Of a stretch of DNA of 5,501 nucleotides, positions 1 through 5,501 are shown one piece after another; within the stretch, counting starts at the first letter, position 1; each line of letters opens with the position of its first letter. Origin of the DNA: Rhodobacterales bacterium 34-62-10. Its GTDB lineage: Bacteria; Pseudomonadota; Alphaproteobacteria; Rhodobacterales; Rhodobacteraceae. The position numbers and the translations under genes were made by a program. The stretch spans positions 1 through 5,501 of the forward strand of contig NCJR01000151.1 in NCBI GenBank assembly GCA_002282555.1. Direction: 5' to 3'. The notes beneath the pieces are model-generated. The model was not told where the DNA came from, did not search any database, and saw nothing but the letters and a program-made list of their open reading frames with translations.

Positions 1-518
1 CGCCTTGTGTTGTCGAGATATGTCGCCAGGGCCACGGCATCCTCGGTCAGGTCGCGGCGGTGCTCTTCCTCATAGGCTTCGGCGGCGGCGAGCGAACTGC
101 CCACCACCTGCCGCACACGATCCGAGAACCACCCCTCCAGCCCCACGTTGATGGTGAGGGCGGCGAAGATCGCGACCGAGACGGTGGGAATCAGCGCCAG
201 CAGCGCAAAGACACCGGTGAGGCGCAGATGGAGCTGCGAGCCTGCGGAGCGGGCGCGGCGGGCGGCGATCAGCCCGGCCACCTTTTGCAGCACAAGGGCC
301 GCCACCAGCAGGACATAGACCAGATCGATCAGCAGGATCAGCCGCAGCGAGATGGCGGACGCGCCCTGATCCAGCGGGCCCAGCACCAGAAACGTGGCCA
401 CGGCCAGAACCGGACCCAAGACCACAAGGCCCAGCGTGGCGACATTTTGCAACTTCTTCAGGCGTCGCAACCGCGCGAGCCTGTTCCAGTCGATATGTCG
501 CTGCGCCCGGGTAATCAC
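1..518 (-). CDS. ntrY: NtrY sensor histidine kinase, N-terminal part only (cut by window edge)
   Basis: This is the first 172 codons of a membrane sensor kinase, read leftward and truncated by the window edge. The visible protein has three hydrophobic stretches, roughly residues 25-47, 58-82 and 98-125. They are followed by a soluble segment, the start of the expected periplasmic region, with the motif GLEGWFSDRVRQVVG and then SLAAAEAYEEEH. This pattern is characteristic of NtrY, the kinase partner of NtrX, which takes part in nitrogen and redox-related signalling. The HAMP, PAS, HisKA and ATPase domains should lie beyond the left edge. The chosen start is a GTG at 518, preceded by G-rich sequence (GGGGG at 525-529, AGGA at 531-534). 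The frame stays open upstream to a stop just beyond another GTG at 603-605, so the start is uncertain. It lies 102 bp downstream of ntrC on the same strand, as in other alphaproteobacteria with an ntrBC-ntrYX cluster. Family identity is by recognition, not by a search. Confidence 0.87.
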   Translation of the reverse strand, partial: MITRAQRHIDWNRLARLRRLKKLQNVATLGLVVLGPVLAVATFLVLGPLDQGASAISLRLILLIDLVYVLLVAALVLQKVAGLIAARRARSAGSQLHLRLTGVFALLALIPTVSVAIFAALTINVGLEGWFSDRVRQVVGSSLAAAEAYEEEHRRDLTEDAVALATYLDNTR

Positions 519-620
519 CCGCTGCCCCCGTCCTGATTGATGCGGCGCGTGATGCGCCTGACCGCCGTTTTTCGGGTCAGATCGGCACCGACGCCAATCT
601 GCCACTTATCTGTTGCGGTT
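519..620 (-). other. ntrC-ntrY intergenic segment with a hairpin
   Basis: These 102 bases between the ntrC stop and the proposed ntrY start hold an imperfect stem-loop. Its arms are CTGACC (plus-strand 575-580, read on the minus strand) and GGTCAG (558-563), and its loop is A-rich. A second short inverted repeat, GGCGC at 544-548 and GCGCC at 554-558, lies next to it. No run of T follows either hairpin on the minus strand, so this does not look like an intrinsic terminator. Read-through from ntrC into ntrY, perhaps with partial attenuation or RNA processing, is the simpler inference. I could not identify a separate ntrY promoter. Confidence 0.4.
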
Positions 621-1994
621 TTACATCAACTTGCGGCGTCGTGTCACGCGAATATCAAGATCGGTGATCTTCTTACGCAAGGTATTGCGGTTGATCCCCA
701 GAAGATCGGCACATTTGGCTTGGTTGCCGCCTGTCGCCTCGAGCGCGATTTCCAACAGAGGGCCTTCGACCTCGCGCAGGATGCGACCATAAAGACCCGG
801 TGGCGGCAGCATATTGCCATGCAGATCGAAATAGCGGCGCAGGTGGCGGTTGACGGAAGCCGAGAGTTTCTCGGTGTCGTTGCCACCGCCCAGCACGGGT
901 TCCATCTCGGGCTGGTTGCCCAGAACGGCCTCGACCTCGGCCCGTGTGATCTCATCGGCGCGGCTGGTCAGGACAAGGCGGCGGATCGCGTTTTCCAGCT
1001 GGCGCACATTGCCCGGCCAGCTGTAGGCGCGCATCAGTTCAAGCGCGTCGCGCGAGAGTTTGCGTTTGGGTGCCCCGTCCTTTTCGCTGCGGAACAGGAA
1101 ATGGTCGGCCAGAAGCGGGATGTCATCGACGCGTTCGCGCAAGGCGGGCACTTCGACCGTGGCCCCGCCCAGACGGTAATAGAGGTCCTGCCGCATCCGG
1201 CCCTTGTCCATCGCGTGGGACAGGTTCGACTGGCTGGTGGCCATGAAGCGCGGCACATGATCGCCGGGACTGTCCATCATCCGCACGATGCGCGCCTGAC
1301 TGTCCATGTCGATATCGCCGATCTCGTCGAACAGGATCGAGCCGCCCTTGGCGCGCGCCAGAACACGCGCGGGGCCTTCGATATCTTGCAGATCGGTGGC
1401 GGTGACAGTCACGAATGGCAGGGTGCGCCGGTCGGAAAAGTCATGGATGGCGCGCGCGATCAGGGATTTGCCGGTGCCGCTTTCGCCGGAAATCAGCACC
1501 GGCAGATCGGTGTTCATTACCCGCGCCACCAGACGGTAGAGCGCTTGCATCGCCGGCGTGCGCCCCACGAGTGGCAGATCATCGGGACGGTCCGCGGCAT
1601 CATTGACCGGCGCGGAGGGCGCCACGCGGCGGCGGCTTTCCAGCGCGCGGGCCGTGCGTTTCATCAGGTCAGGCAGATCGAAGGGCTTGGGCAGGTAGTC
1701 ATAGGCCTCGGCCTCGGCTGCCTGAATCGCAGTCATGATGGTGTTTTGCGCCGAGATCACGATCACCGGCAGACCGGGACGATCCTGCGCGATTTTCGGC
1801 AGCATTTCCAAGCCGTTGCCATCGGGCATCATGACATCCGAGATCACCACGTCGCCCTTGCCTTCGGCCACCCAGCGCATGAGCGTGGTCAGGCTTGAGG
1901 TCGCGTGCACCTTGCATCCGGCACGCGTCAGCGCCTGGGTCAACACGGTGCGGATGGTGCGATCGTCATCGGCGACAAGAACGGTTCCGTCCAT
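621..1994 (-). CDS. ntrC: NtrC nitrogen response regulator, AAA+ activator lacking the GAFTGA loop
   Basis: The 457-residue protein is the DNA-binding response regulator phosphorylated by NtrB, and it activates nitrogen-assimilation genes. Residues 1-120 form a receiver domain with the acidic pocket D10/D11, phospho-acceptor D53 (ISDVMMPDG), S81 and K103 (LPKPF). The AAA+ domain has Walker A GESGTGKS at 170-177, Walker B SILFDE at 219-224, the MRQDLYYRL segment at 267-275, PALRER at 283-288 and the sensor II motif [11 protein letters not shown] at 326-336. The C-terminal Fis-type helix-turn-helix spans about 408-447 ([20 protein letters not shown]), with a basic tail. The sigma-54-contacting GAFTGA loop, expected between Walker A and Walker B, is absent, and the segment between Walker B and sensor I is also short. 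R. capsulatus NtrC shares this trait and works with sigma-70 polymerase. The ATG start lies 6 bases after the ntrB stop. Its ribosome-binding site AGGGAG sits in the last ntrB codons, which suggests coupled translation. Confidence 0.96.
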   Translation of the reverse strand: MDGTVLVADDDRTIRTVLTQALTRAGCKVHATSSLTTLMRWVAEGKGDVVISDVMMPDGNGLEMLPKIAQDRPGLPVIVISAQNTIMTAIQAAEAEAYDYLPKPFDLPDLMKRTARALESRRRVAPSAPVNDAADRPDDLPLVGRTPAMQALYRLVARVMNTDLPVLISGESGTGKSLIARAIHDFSDRRTLPFVTVTATDLQDIEGPARVLARAKGGSILFDEIGDIDMDSQARIVRMMDSPGDHVPRFMATSQSNLSHAMDKGRMRQDLYYRLGGATVEVPALRERVDDIPLLADHFLFRSEKDGAPKRKLSRDALELMRAYSWPGNVRQLENAIRRLVLTSRADEITRAEVEAVLGNQPEMEPVLGGGNDTEKLSASVNRHLRRYFDLHGNMLPPPGLYGRILREVEGPLLEIALEATGGNQAKCADLLGINRNTLRKKITDLDIRVTRRRKLM

Positions 1995-2000
1995 CGGCGT

Positions 2001-3113
2001 CTACTCCCTTGGGGGTTTGGAATGTGAAAGCTTGCGGGCCTGTGCCTTTTCCTTTTCGCGCGGCGCGCGCGGCAGGGACATGCGGAACACGGTGCGGCCG
2101 GGGACGGAATCGACCGAAATCCAGCCGTCATGGTCGGACATGATCTTGCTGACCAAGGCCAGACCCAGACCGGTGCCATTCTCGCGCCCCGAGACGAAAG
2201 GATCAAAGATATCGCCCGCGATATCGGCGGGCAGACCGGGGCCATCGTCGATCACCTCGATCTGCAGCGGCAGGGACTGGCCCATGCCGTCGCTGCGGCG
2301 CAGGCGGAAGGAATGCTCATAATAGGAGTGAAGGCGAATGGTTCCGCCTTTTTTATCAGCGGCTTCCGAGGCGTTCTTCACCAAGTTCAGCACCACTTGC
2401 AGCAATTGATCCGGGTCGCCCCATGCCATCGGCAAGGAGGGGTCGTAATCCTCGATGATCTTCATATGCGCGCCAAAGCCCAAAAGTGCCGAGCGTCGGG
2501 CGCGGTCCAGCACGTCATGGATATTGACCTCGCGCCGGTCGGGGGGGCTGAGATTGCCGAATTGCTCGACCTGTTCCAGCAGTTTGACGATGCGGCGGCT
2601 TTCCTCGACGATCAGATCGGTCAGTTCCATATCCTCGGCGCTGAGGCCCATGGACAGAAGCTGCGCCGCCCCGGTGATGCCCGCCAGCGGGTTCTTGATC
2701 TCATGCGCCAGCATCTCGGCCATGCCGATGGCGGATTTGGCGGCGGATTTCACCGAATGGGAATGGGTCACCCGCCCCGCCAGTTCGCGCGGCGAGATCA
2801 GCAGGATCATGAAACCGGGCCGCCCCTGCATCGGCGAGATTTGCAGGTTGCAATGAAGCGGCACACGCTCGCCCGTGCCCACGTCCACGTCATTGACGAA
2901 CAGCGGTGTCGAGGTTTCTCGGGCGCGGTCGAACGCCTCCTGCATGGGGGCGTCGACCATGACGCGGTCCCAGACGGGCTGACCGCGCACAGATTTGAGC
3001 GAGGCGTTGAGGAACAGTTCCGCCGCCGGATTAGCGTCGGCGATCATGTCATCGGGGTCCAGCAGGATGGCGGGCACCGGCAAGGAGGACCAGAGGGCGG
3101 AATCGTCGATCAT
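2001..3113 (-). CDS. ntrB: NtrB nitrogen sensor histidine kinase/phosphatase
   Basis: The 370-residue soluble protein phosphorylates and dephosphorylates NtrC. In the known system it is controlled by PII proteins (GlnB/GlnK) reporting glutamine and 2-oxoglutarate. Residues about 5-110 form a PAS-type sensor domain (PAILLDPDDMIADANPAAE). The dimerisation/phosphotransfer region carries H137 in LAHEIKNPLAGITGAAQ. The GHKL ATPase domain shows the N box around N243-N247 (LNLVKNASEA), the G1 box DDGPGLP at 289-295, the F box DIFDPFVSGR at 301-310 and the G2 box GTGLGLAL at 313-320. There are no membrane segments, as expected for NtrB. After the ATPase fold there is a highly charged tail of about 24 residues rich in K, R and E. 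The start codon overlaps the dusB stop as ATGA (positions 3110-3113), with AAGGCAGG at 3118-3125 just upstream. ntrC follows after 6 bases, so dusB, ntrB and ntrC look like one transcription unit. Confidence 0.96.
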   Translation of the reverse strand: MIDDSALWSSLPVPAILLDPDDMIADANPAAELFLNASLKSVRGQPVWDRVMVDAPMQEAFDRARETSTPLFVNDVDVGTGERVPLHCNLQISPMQGRPGFMILLISPRELAGRVTHSHSVKSAAKSAIGMAEMLAHEIKNPLAGITGAAQLLSMGLSAEDMELTDLIVEESRRIVKLLEQVEQFGNLSPPDRREVNIHDVLDRARRSALLGFGAHMKIIEDYDPSLPMAWGDPDQLLQVVLNLVKNASEAADKKGGTIRLHSYYEHSFRLRRSDGMGQSLPLQIEVIDDGPGLPADIAGDIFDPFVSGRENGTGLGLALVSKIMSDHDGWISVDSVPGRTVFRMSLPRAPREKEKAQARKLSHSKPPRE

Positions 3114-4102
3114 GCGGCCTGCCTTGCGTTTAGGGCGGAATTGCCAAGCGCGTCGGGCAGAAGCGCCATCACCTCGGCCGGGGTTTGCGCGGTCAGGACG
3201 CGGTGGCGCAGCGGCGCGGGCGTGTTTGCGTGATCCATATACCAGCCCAGATGCTTGCGCGCGACGCGCAGGCCAAGATCGGAGCCGTAGAACATCAGCA
3301 TCGCCCCGTAATGTTTTGTGACCATGTCGGTAAATGCATCGCCGGTCGGAATTTGCGGCGGGGGTGTGCCGAACAGGTCATGCGCGATCTGTGCCAAAAG
3401 CCAGGGCCGCCCCTGTGCCGCGCGACCCACCATCACGCCATCGGCGCCCGACAGATCAAGCGCCCGCCGCGCGGTGGCCGCGTCCATGATATCGCCATTG
3501 GCGATCACCGGGATGCCCACGGCCTGCTTGACCAAGGCGATGGCGGCCCAATCCGCGGCGCCTTTGTAGAACTGGCAGCGGGTGCGGCCATGGATGGTGA
3601 TCATCTGCACACCTGCACCCTCGGCACTGCGGGCGATCTGGGGCGCGTTTAGGCAATCATCATCCCAGCCCAGACGGGTTTTCAGGGTCACAGGCACGTT
3701 CACCGCGCCCACCACCGCCTCGATCAGGCGCAGGGCGTGATCGGGTTCGCGCATCAGGGCAGAGCCGGACATGCCGCCCACCACCTTTTTCGCGGGGCAC
3801 CCCATGTTGATATCGATGATCCGCGCGCCAGAGGCTTCGATCAACCGCGCCGCCTCAGCCATCCAATGCGGATCACGCCCGGCAATCTGCACCGAGGTGC
3901 CTGCGACATCGGCGCCCAGTTCGGCACGCTCGCGCGCTTCGATCCGGCCTGTCACGATCTCGCGGCAGGCGACCATTTCGCTGACCACCAGCCCCGCGCC
4001 AAACGAGGCGACAAGGGACCGGAACGGCAGATCGGTGATTCCGGCCAATGGTGCCAGCAGGACCGGCGGGGAGACAGAGAGGTCTCTGATCTGAAGTGAC
4101 AC
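3110..4102 (-). CDS. dusB: tRNA-dihydrouridine synthase DusB (NifR3 family)
   Basis: The 330-residue flavoenzyme reduces uridine to dihydrouridine in the tRNA D-loop region, using FMN and NADPH. The TIM-barrel fold is recognisable from APLAGITDLPFR at 17-28 and the motif DINMGCPAKKV at 97-107 with catalytic C102. FMN/substrate residues follow in LKTRLGWD (K141) and IHGRTR (H171), with NGDI at 202-205 and GRAAQGRPW at 226-234. The gene was named nifR3 in Rhodobacter, where it is the first gene of the nifR3-ntrB-ntrC operon, the same order as here. The start is a GTG at 4102, with an excellent ribosome-binding site AAGGA at 4111-4115 and an 8-base spacer. The reading frame is open much further upstream, to 4774, but that extension is antisense to ispDF and lies outside the conserved domain, so I reject it. 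The protein ends in an ATGA overlap with ntrB. Confidence 0.96.
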   Translation of the reverse strand: MSLQIRDLSVSPPVLLAPLAGITDLPFRSLVASFGAGLVVSEMVACREIVTGRIEARERAELGADVAGTSVQIAGRDPHWMAEAARLIEASGARIIDINMGCPAKKVVGGMSGSALMREPDHALRLIEAVVGAVNVPVTLKTRLGWDDDCLNAPQIARSAEGAGVQMITIHGRTRCQFYKGAADWAAIALVKQAVGIPVIANGDIMDAATARRALDLSGADGVMVGRAAQGRPWLLAQIAHDLFGTPPPQIPTGDAFTDMVTKHYGAMLMFYGSDLGLRVARKHLGWYMDHANTPAPLRHRVLTAQTPAEVMALLPDALGNSALNARQAA

Positions 4103-4110
4103 GTGTCTAT

Positions 4111-4115
4111 TCCTT
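4111..4115 (-). promoter_or_regulatory. Ribosome-binding site fixing the dusB start
   Basis: Read on the minus strand this is AAGGA, 8 bases before the GTG at 4100-4102. It is the only good Shine-Dalgarno match next to the conserved start of the DusB domain. It decides between this GTG and the long open extension upstream. Confidence 0.8.
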
Positions 4116-4171
4116 GTGCGTTGGTGCTTGGCTATCGCAGCCGGGGCTTTCCGACAACGCTCGCTGACGGG

Positions 4172-4199
4172 AATATGGCCCTGAGAGAGGCAACCCCAA
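4172..4199 (-). promoter_or_regulatory. Weak candidate sigma-70-type promoter for dusB-ntrBC
   Basis: On the minus strand TTGGGG (4194-4199) is followed after 16 bases by CATATT (4172-4177). These match the -35 and -10 consensus at 3 and 4 of 6 positions. It would give a leader of roughly 60 bases before the dusB GTG. The match is weak and found by eye only, and other promoters in this region are equally possible. Confidence 0.2.
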
Positions 4200-4251
4200 G
4201 TGGATTGCCCAAAATTTAAGCAAAATGACCGTGAAACTGGCAGATTGCCCT

Positions 4252-4280
4252 TTGACCGCCTGCGTCCTATGCAGAAGGTT
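4252..4280 (+). promoter_or_regulatory. Candidate promoter for ispDF
   Basis: TTGACC at 4252-4257 is a good -35 match. With the preferred 17-base spacer the -10 position is AAGGTT (4275-4280), which is poor. Transcription would begin near 4287, about 57 bases before the ispDF ATG. The second copy of the GATTGCCC repeat (4243-4250) lies directly upstream of the -35. Confidence 0.25.
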
Positions 4281-4330
4281 GCCGCAGACAGCAAGACCGG
4301 ACCCACCGTTGAGACGCCAGAACACCCCGC

Positions 4331-4335
4331 AGGAG
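4331..4335 (+). promoter_or_regulatory. Ribosome-binding site fixing the ispDF start
   Basis: AGGAG lies 8 bases before the ATG at 4344. It selects this start over in-frame ATGs upstream, whose products would add residues unlike any IspD amino terminus. Confidence 0.85.
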
Positions 4336-4343
4336 ATGCGCCC

Positions 4344-5483
4344 ATGACGACCGCTGCCATCATCGTGGCCGCAGGACGCGGCACGCGCGCCGGGGGGAAT
4401 CGGCCGAAACAGTGGCAGATGCTGGCCGGGCGGCGGGTGATCGACTGGACGCTAGACCTGTTTCTGGGTGCGCCGGGGGTGGACCGTGTCGTGCTGGTGC
4501 TGCATGCTGCGGACCTTGATCTGATCACGCCGCCCGCAGAGGTGCTGGTGACGGTGGGCGGTGCCAGCCGCGACGCCTCGGTCCTGCGGGGGCTTGCGGC
4601 GTTGGATGGGCAAGGTGTGACCCGCGTGCTGGTGCATGATGTGGCGCGGCCCTGCACGCCGCCACAGGTGATTGCGGATGTTCTGGCGGCGCTGGACCGG
4701 GCTGCGGCGGCGGCCCCCGGGCTGCCTGTCACGGATGCGCTGTGGCGCGGTGTTGATGGTCTGGTTGCGGGCACAGAGCCGCGTGACGGGCTGTTTCGGG
4801 CGCAGACGCCGCAGGGATTTCAATATGATGCCCTGTTGCGCGCGCACCGGGCGCATCCGGGCGGGGCAGCCGATGATGTGGAGGTGGCGCGTGCGGCCGG
4901 GATGCGGGTTGTCATCACGCCGGGGCATGCGGATAACCTGAAGATCACCACGCCCGAGGATTTTGCCCGGGCGGAACGTATATTGCAAAAACAAGGGGTT
5001 GGGATGGATATCAGGCTTGGCAACGGCTATGACGTGCATCGGTTCGGGGATGGCGATCATGTGATGCTGTGTGGCGTGCGGGTCCCGCATGGGCGCGGTT
5101 TGGTGGGGCATTCCGATGCCGATGTGGGGATGCATGCGGTGACGGATGCGATCTACGGCGCGCTGGCGATGGGCGATATCGGGCGGCATTTCCCACCCTC
5201 GGACCCGCAGTGGAAGGGGGCTGCCAGTCATATCTTTCTGCGCCATGCCGTTGGATTGAGCGTGGAAAACGGGTTTCAGATCAGTAACATAGACTGCACT
5301 CTTGTCTGCGAATACCCCAAGATCAGCCCCCATGCCGCAGCCATGCAGACCGAGATGGCCGCGATCATGGGGCTGGACCCTGCGCGCGTGTCGGTCAAGG
5401 CCACGACAAGCGAGCGTCTGGGTTTTACCGGGCGCGAGGAAGGCATCGCCGCCCTTGCCACCGCGACACTGGCCAAGCCATGA
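4344..5483 (+). CDS. ispDF: Bifunctional IspDF: MEP cytidylyltransferase / MEcPP synthase
   Basis: The 379-residue fusion enzyme performs two steps of the MEP isoprenoid pathway. The IspD part joins CTP and methylerythritol 4-phosphate. The IspF part cyclises CDP-ME 2-phosphate to MEcPP, the step after IspE. IspD (about 1-212) shows [16 protein letters not shown] at 9-24 with R15 and K22 for [16 protein letters not shown] at 72-84, VHDVARPC at 97-104, AQTPQGF at 153-159 and [10 protein letters not shown] at 198-207. IspF (221-379) shows metal ligands D230 and H232 (GYDVHR) and H264 in [15 protein letters not shown], then [11 protein letters not shown] and the terminal motif [17 protein letters not shown]. 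Both active sites look intact. The linker is only about 8-10 residues. Fused IspDF is common in alphaproteobacteria. The start ATG follows AGGAG with an 8-base spacer. The stop overlaps the next gene as ATGA, indicating an operon. An AAGGGG plus ATG inside the linker (4993-5006) might permit separate IspF translation. Confidence 0.96.
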   Translation: MTTAAIIVAAGRGTRAGGNRPKQWQMLAGRRVIDWTLDLFLGAPGVDRVVLVLHAADLDLITPPAEVLVTVGGASRDASVLRGLAALDGQGVTRVLVHDVARPCTPPQVIADVLAALDRAAAAAPGLPVTDALWRGVDGLVAGTEPRDGLFRAQTPQGFQYDALLRAHRAHPGGAADDVEVARAAGMRVVITPGHADNLKITTPEDFARAERILQKQGVGMDIRLGNGYDVHRFGDGDHVMLCGVRVPHGRGLVGHSDADVGMHAVTDAIYGALAMGDIGRHFPPSDPQWKGAASHIFLRHAVGLSVENGFQISNIDCTLVCEYPKISPHAAAMQTEMAAIMGLDPARVSVKATTSERLGFTGREEGIAALATATLAKP

Positions 5484-5501
5484 GCCGCACGAGCCATCTG
5501 A
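5480..5501 (+). CDS. Start of a downstream gene, cut by window edge (identity unresolved)
   Basis: An ATG at 5480 overlaps the ispDF TGA as ATGA and opens a frame reading MSRTSHL to the end of the window. The overlap is the same type as dusB-ntrB and strongly suggests a translationally coupled next gene. Seven residues are too few to identify it. In related Rhodobacterales I would expect phosphatidylglycerophosphatase A (pgpA) after ispDF. That is an inference from gene order, not from this sequence. Confidence 0.55.

Larger units (their letters stand above)
4103..4343. promoter_or_regulatory. Divergent intergenic/promoter region between dusB and ispDF
   Basis: These 241 non-coding bases separate two divergent operons, so promoters for both should lie here. 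The middle is clearly richer in A+T than its surroundings, especially 4209-4227. It contains the octamer GATTGCCC twice (4203-4210 and 4243-4250), exactly 40 bases apart, and a TTGC-N11-GCAA inverted repeat at 4205-4223. The palindrome GACACGTGTC (4098-4107) lies at the dusB edge. I saw no sigma-54 promoter (TGGCAC-N5-TTGC) on either strand. No small ORF or structured RNA is convincing. Confidence 0.75.

Noticed and set aside
60..536. A 158-codon plus-strand open frame opposite ntrY
   Set aside because: It is Gln/Arg/His-rich and antisense to the membrane-spanning start of NtrY, which has clear hydrophobic segments.
537..1898. A 453-codon open frame on the plus strand opposite ntrC
   Set aside because: It is fully antisense to a well-recognised gene, lacks a ribosome-binding site or any recognisable domain, and has the His/Gln/Arg-rich composition typical of reverse frames of GC-rich genes.
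2214..2232. GC-rich hairpin GCCCGC...GCGGGC inside ntrB
   Set aside because: It lies within the conserved ATPase coding region and is explained by codon choice; no U-tract follows.
2348..2355. Run of six A (minus strand) in ntrB as a possible frameshift site
   Set aside because: The frame (GAT AAA AAA GGC) does not fit the X XXY YYZ slippery pattern, and the protein continues normally through the kinase motifs.
2130..3233. A 367-codon open frame on the plus strand opposite ntrB
   Set aside because: Same reasoning: it mirrors ntrB codons, shows no domain, and runs across the ntrB/dusB boundary.
4121..4127. TTGGTGC resembling half of an enteric NtrC site near dusB
   Set aside because: The partner half (GCAC at the right spacing) is absent, so it is one short match that can occur by chance.
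4103..4774. N-terminal extension of dusB to an upstream ATG
   Set aside because: The extension crosses the promoter region and is antisense to ispDF. It is low-complexity Ser/Arg/Pro-rich, and the GTG at 4102 has a strong ribosome-binding site and the normal family start.
4452..5333. A 293-codon minus-strand open frame opposite ispDF
   Set aside because: Composition rich in Arg, His and Pro with no domain; it is a shadow of ispDF.

Overview
The window is GC-rich chromosomal DNA from an alphaproteobacterium, most likely of the order Rhodobacterales (Rhodobacter/Roseobacter type). The evidence is the gene order dusB(nifR3)-ntrB-ntrC-ntrY, a bifunctional fused IspDF, an NtrC that lacks the sigma-54 contact loop (a known trait of Rhodobacter capsulatus NtrC), and frequent GTG starts with ATGA overlaps. 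No mobile elements, CRISPR arrays, tRNAs or rRNAs were seen.

Layout: a minus-strand block covers positions 4102 down to 1. It runs dusB (4102-3110), ntrB (3113-2001, overlapping dusB by 4 bp), ntrC (1994-621, 6 bp after ntrB) and the start of ntrY (518 to the left edge, truncated). ntrC and ntrY are separated by 102 bp that contain a hairpin but no clear terminator. A 241-bp divergent intergenic region (4103-4343) separates this block from the plus-strand ispDF (4344-5483). ispDF overlaps the start of another gene by 4 bp; only about 7 codons of that gene lie inside the window.

How the genes work together: DusB is a tRNA dihydrouridine synthase, historically NifR3, that leads the nitrogen-regulation operon. 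NtrB is the cytosolic sensor kinase/phosphatase and NtrC its response regulator; together they control nitrogen-assimilation genes. NtrY is the membrane kinase of the related NtrY/NtrX system. IspDF catalyses two non-consecutive steps of the MEP isoprenoid pathway and is divergently transcribed, with no direct metabolic link to the nitrogen genes.

The point most worth a second look is NtrC. Between its Walker A and Walker B motifs there is no GAFTGA loop, and the segment between Walker B and sensor I is also short. This predicts activation of the housekeeping (sigma-70) RNA polymerase rather than sigma-54 polymerase. The trait is known from a relative, so it is lineage-specific biology rather than a new system. 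Other signals are modest: an internal ribosome-binding-like site and ATG at the IspD/IspF domain junction, an octamer repeated exactly 40 bp apart in the divergent region, and a perfect palindrome over the dusB start codon. I found no convincing previously undescribed system here.
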